A stretch of DNA of 5,646 nt from QHBQ01 sp038230695 (GTDB lineage: Bacteria > Chloroflexota > Chloroflexia > QHBQ01): NCBI GenBank assembly GCA_038230695.1, contig JBBRMT010000277.1, forward strand, positions 1 to 5,646, in the 5' to 3' direction. The notes beneath the pieces were generated by a model that worked only from the letters and a program-made list of their open reading frames with translations, was not told the origin of the DNA and made no database searches. Numbering within the stretch: the stretch's first letter is position 1; every line of letters begins with the position of its first letter. The position numbers and the translations under genes were made by a program. Shown here piece by piece: positions 5,590 to 5,646 of this stretch.

Positions 5590-5613
5590 GAGGGATGCAC
5601 TTTCACATCCCTC
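5590..5613 (-). promoter_or_regulatory. Hairpin in the leader of the EVE-like gene
   Basis: On the minus strand, GAGGGATG and CATCCCTC form a perfect 8-bp stem with an 8-nt loop, about 24 nt before the ATG and just ahead of the AGGAGGT ribosome site. No T-run follows on either strand, so an intrinsic terminator is unlikely. A translational or transcriptional control element, or a mRNA-stabilising hairpin, is possible. A second small inverted repeat (TTGC...GCAA, 5614-5626) abuts it. Confidence 0.5.
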
Positions 5614-5636
5614 TTGCGAAATGCAACTTGATTACC

Positions 5637-5645
5637 ATCATAGCA
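5637..5645 (-). promoter_or_regulatory. Possible extended -10 box for the EVE-like gene
   Basis: TGCTATGAT on the minus strand matches the TGnTATAAT extended -10 at all but one position. Any -35 box would lie beyond the window edge. It would place transcription start near 5630 and put the hairpin inside the 5' leader. Confidence 0.35.
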
Positions 5646-5646
5646 C

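Noticed and set aside
5590..5613. Hairpin as an intrinsic terminator of an upstream gene
   Set aside because: No T-tract follows on either strand; kept as a leader hairpin instead.

Overview
The window reads almost entirely on the minus strand and looks like a GC-rich bacterial chromosome, most likely Chloroflexota. This is an inference from three things: the style of the lipoyl synthase, the large multi-pass membrane protein with a D-x-W-x6-WW loop and a 'YYPDG' motif, and small dispersed repeats (GTAGGGGCGA...TTCGCCC palindromes, GCTGAGT heptamers, CCCTCCCC...GGGGAGGG palindromes) of kinds I associate with that phylum and with cyanobacteria. No similarity search was possible.

Layout, in the direction of transcription (right to left): (1) 5566-5129, a small AT-richer gene for a probable EVE/PUA-like protein, with a strong Shine-Dalgarno (SD) sequence and a hairpin in its leader. 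(2) 4926-2566, a 786-residue polytopic membrane protein, probably a GT-C-type glycosyltransferase-like protein. Its near-consensus promoter sits so close to the ATG that the mRNA is predicted to be leaderless. Two repeat-derived segments lie in frame in its coding sequence. (3) 2569-2507, a 20-codon mini-ORF produced by duplicated repeat sequence, joined to its neighbours by ATGA overlaps on both sides. (4) 2510-1872, a CAP/SCP-domain lipoprotein. (5) A sigma70-type promoter with palindromic candidate operators (1848-1792), then a toxin-first type II toxin-antitoxin operon: a RelE/ParE-family toxin with a TTG start (1769-1476), a Phd/YefM-type antitoxin (1479-1192), and a second paralogous antitoxin (1187-822) with a longer C-terminus. 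(6) 853-1, lipA (lipoyl synthase), complete except for its last residues. Its start lies inside the end of the second antitoxin.

The membrane protein and the lipoprotein appear to form one cell-surface operon. The toxin-antitoxin unit and the EVE-like gene are visibly AT-richer than lipA and the membrane protein and look like acquired accessory genes. lipA is a housekeeping gene that now sits directly behind, and overlaps, an antitoxin paralogue, with no convincing promoter of its own in view. I see no RNA genes, CRISPR array, insertion sequence or convincing intrinsic terminator. The long open frames on the plus strand are shadows of the minus-strand genes.
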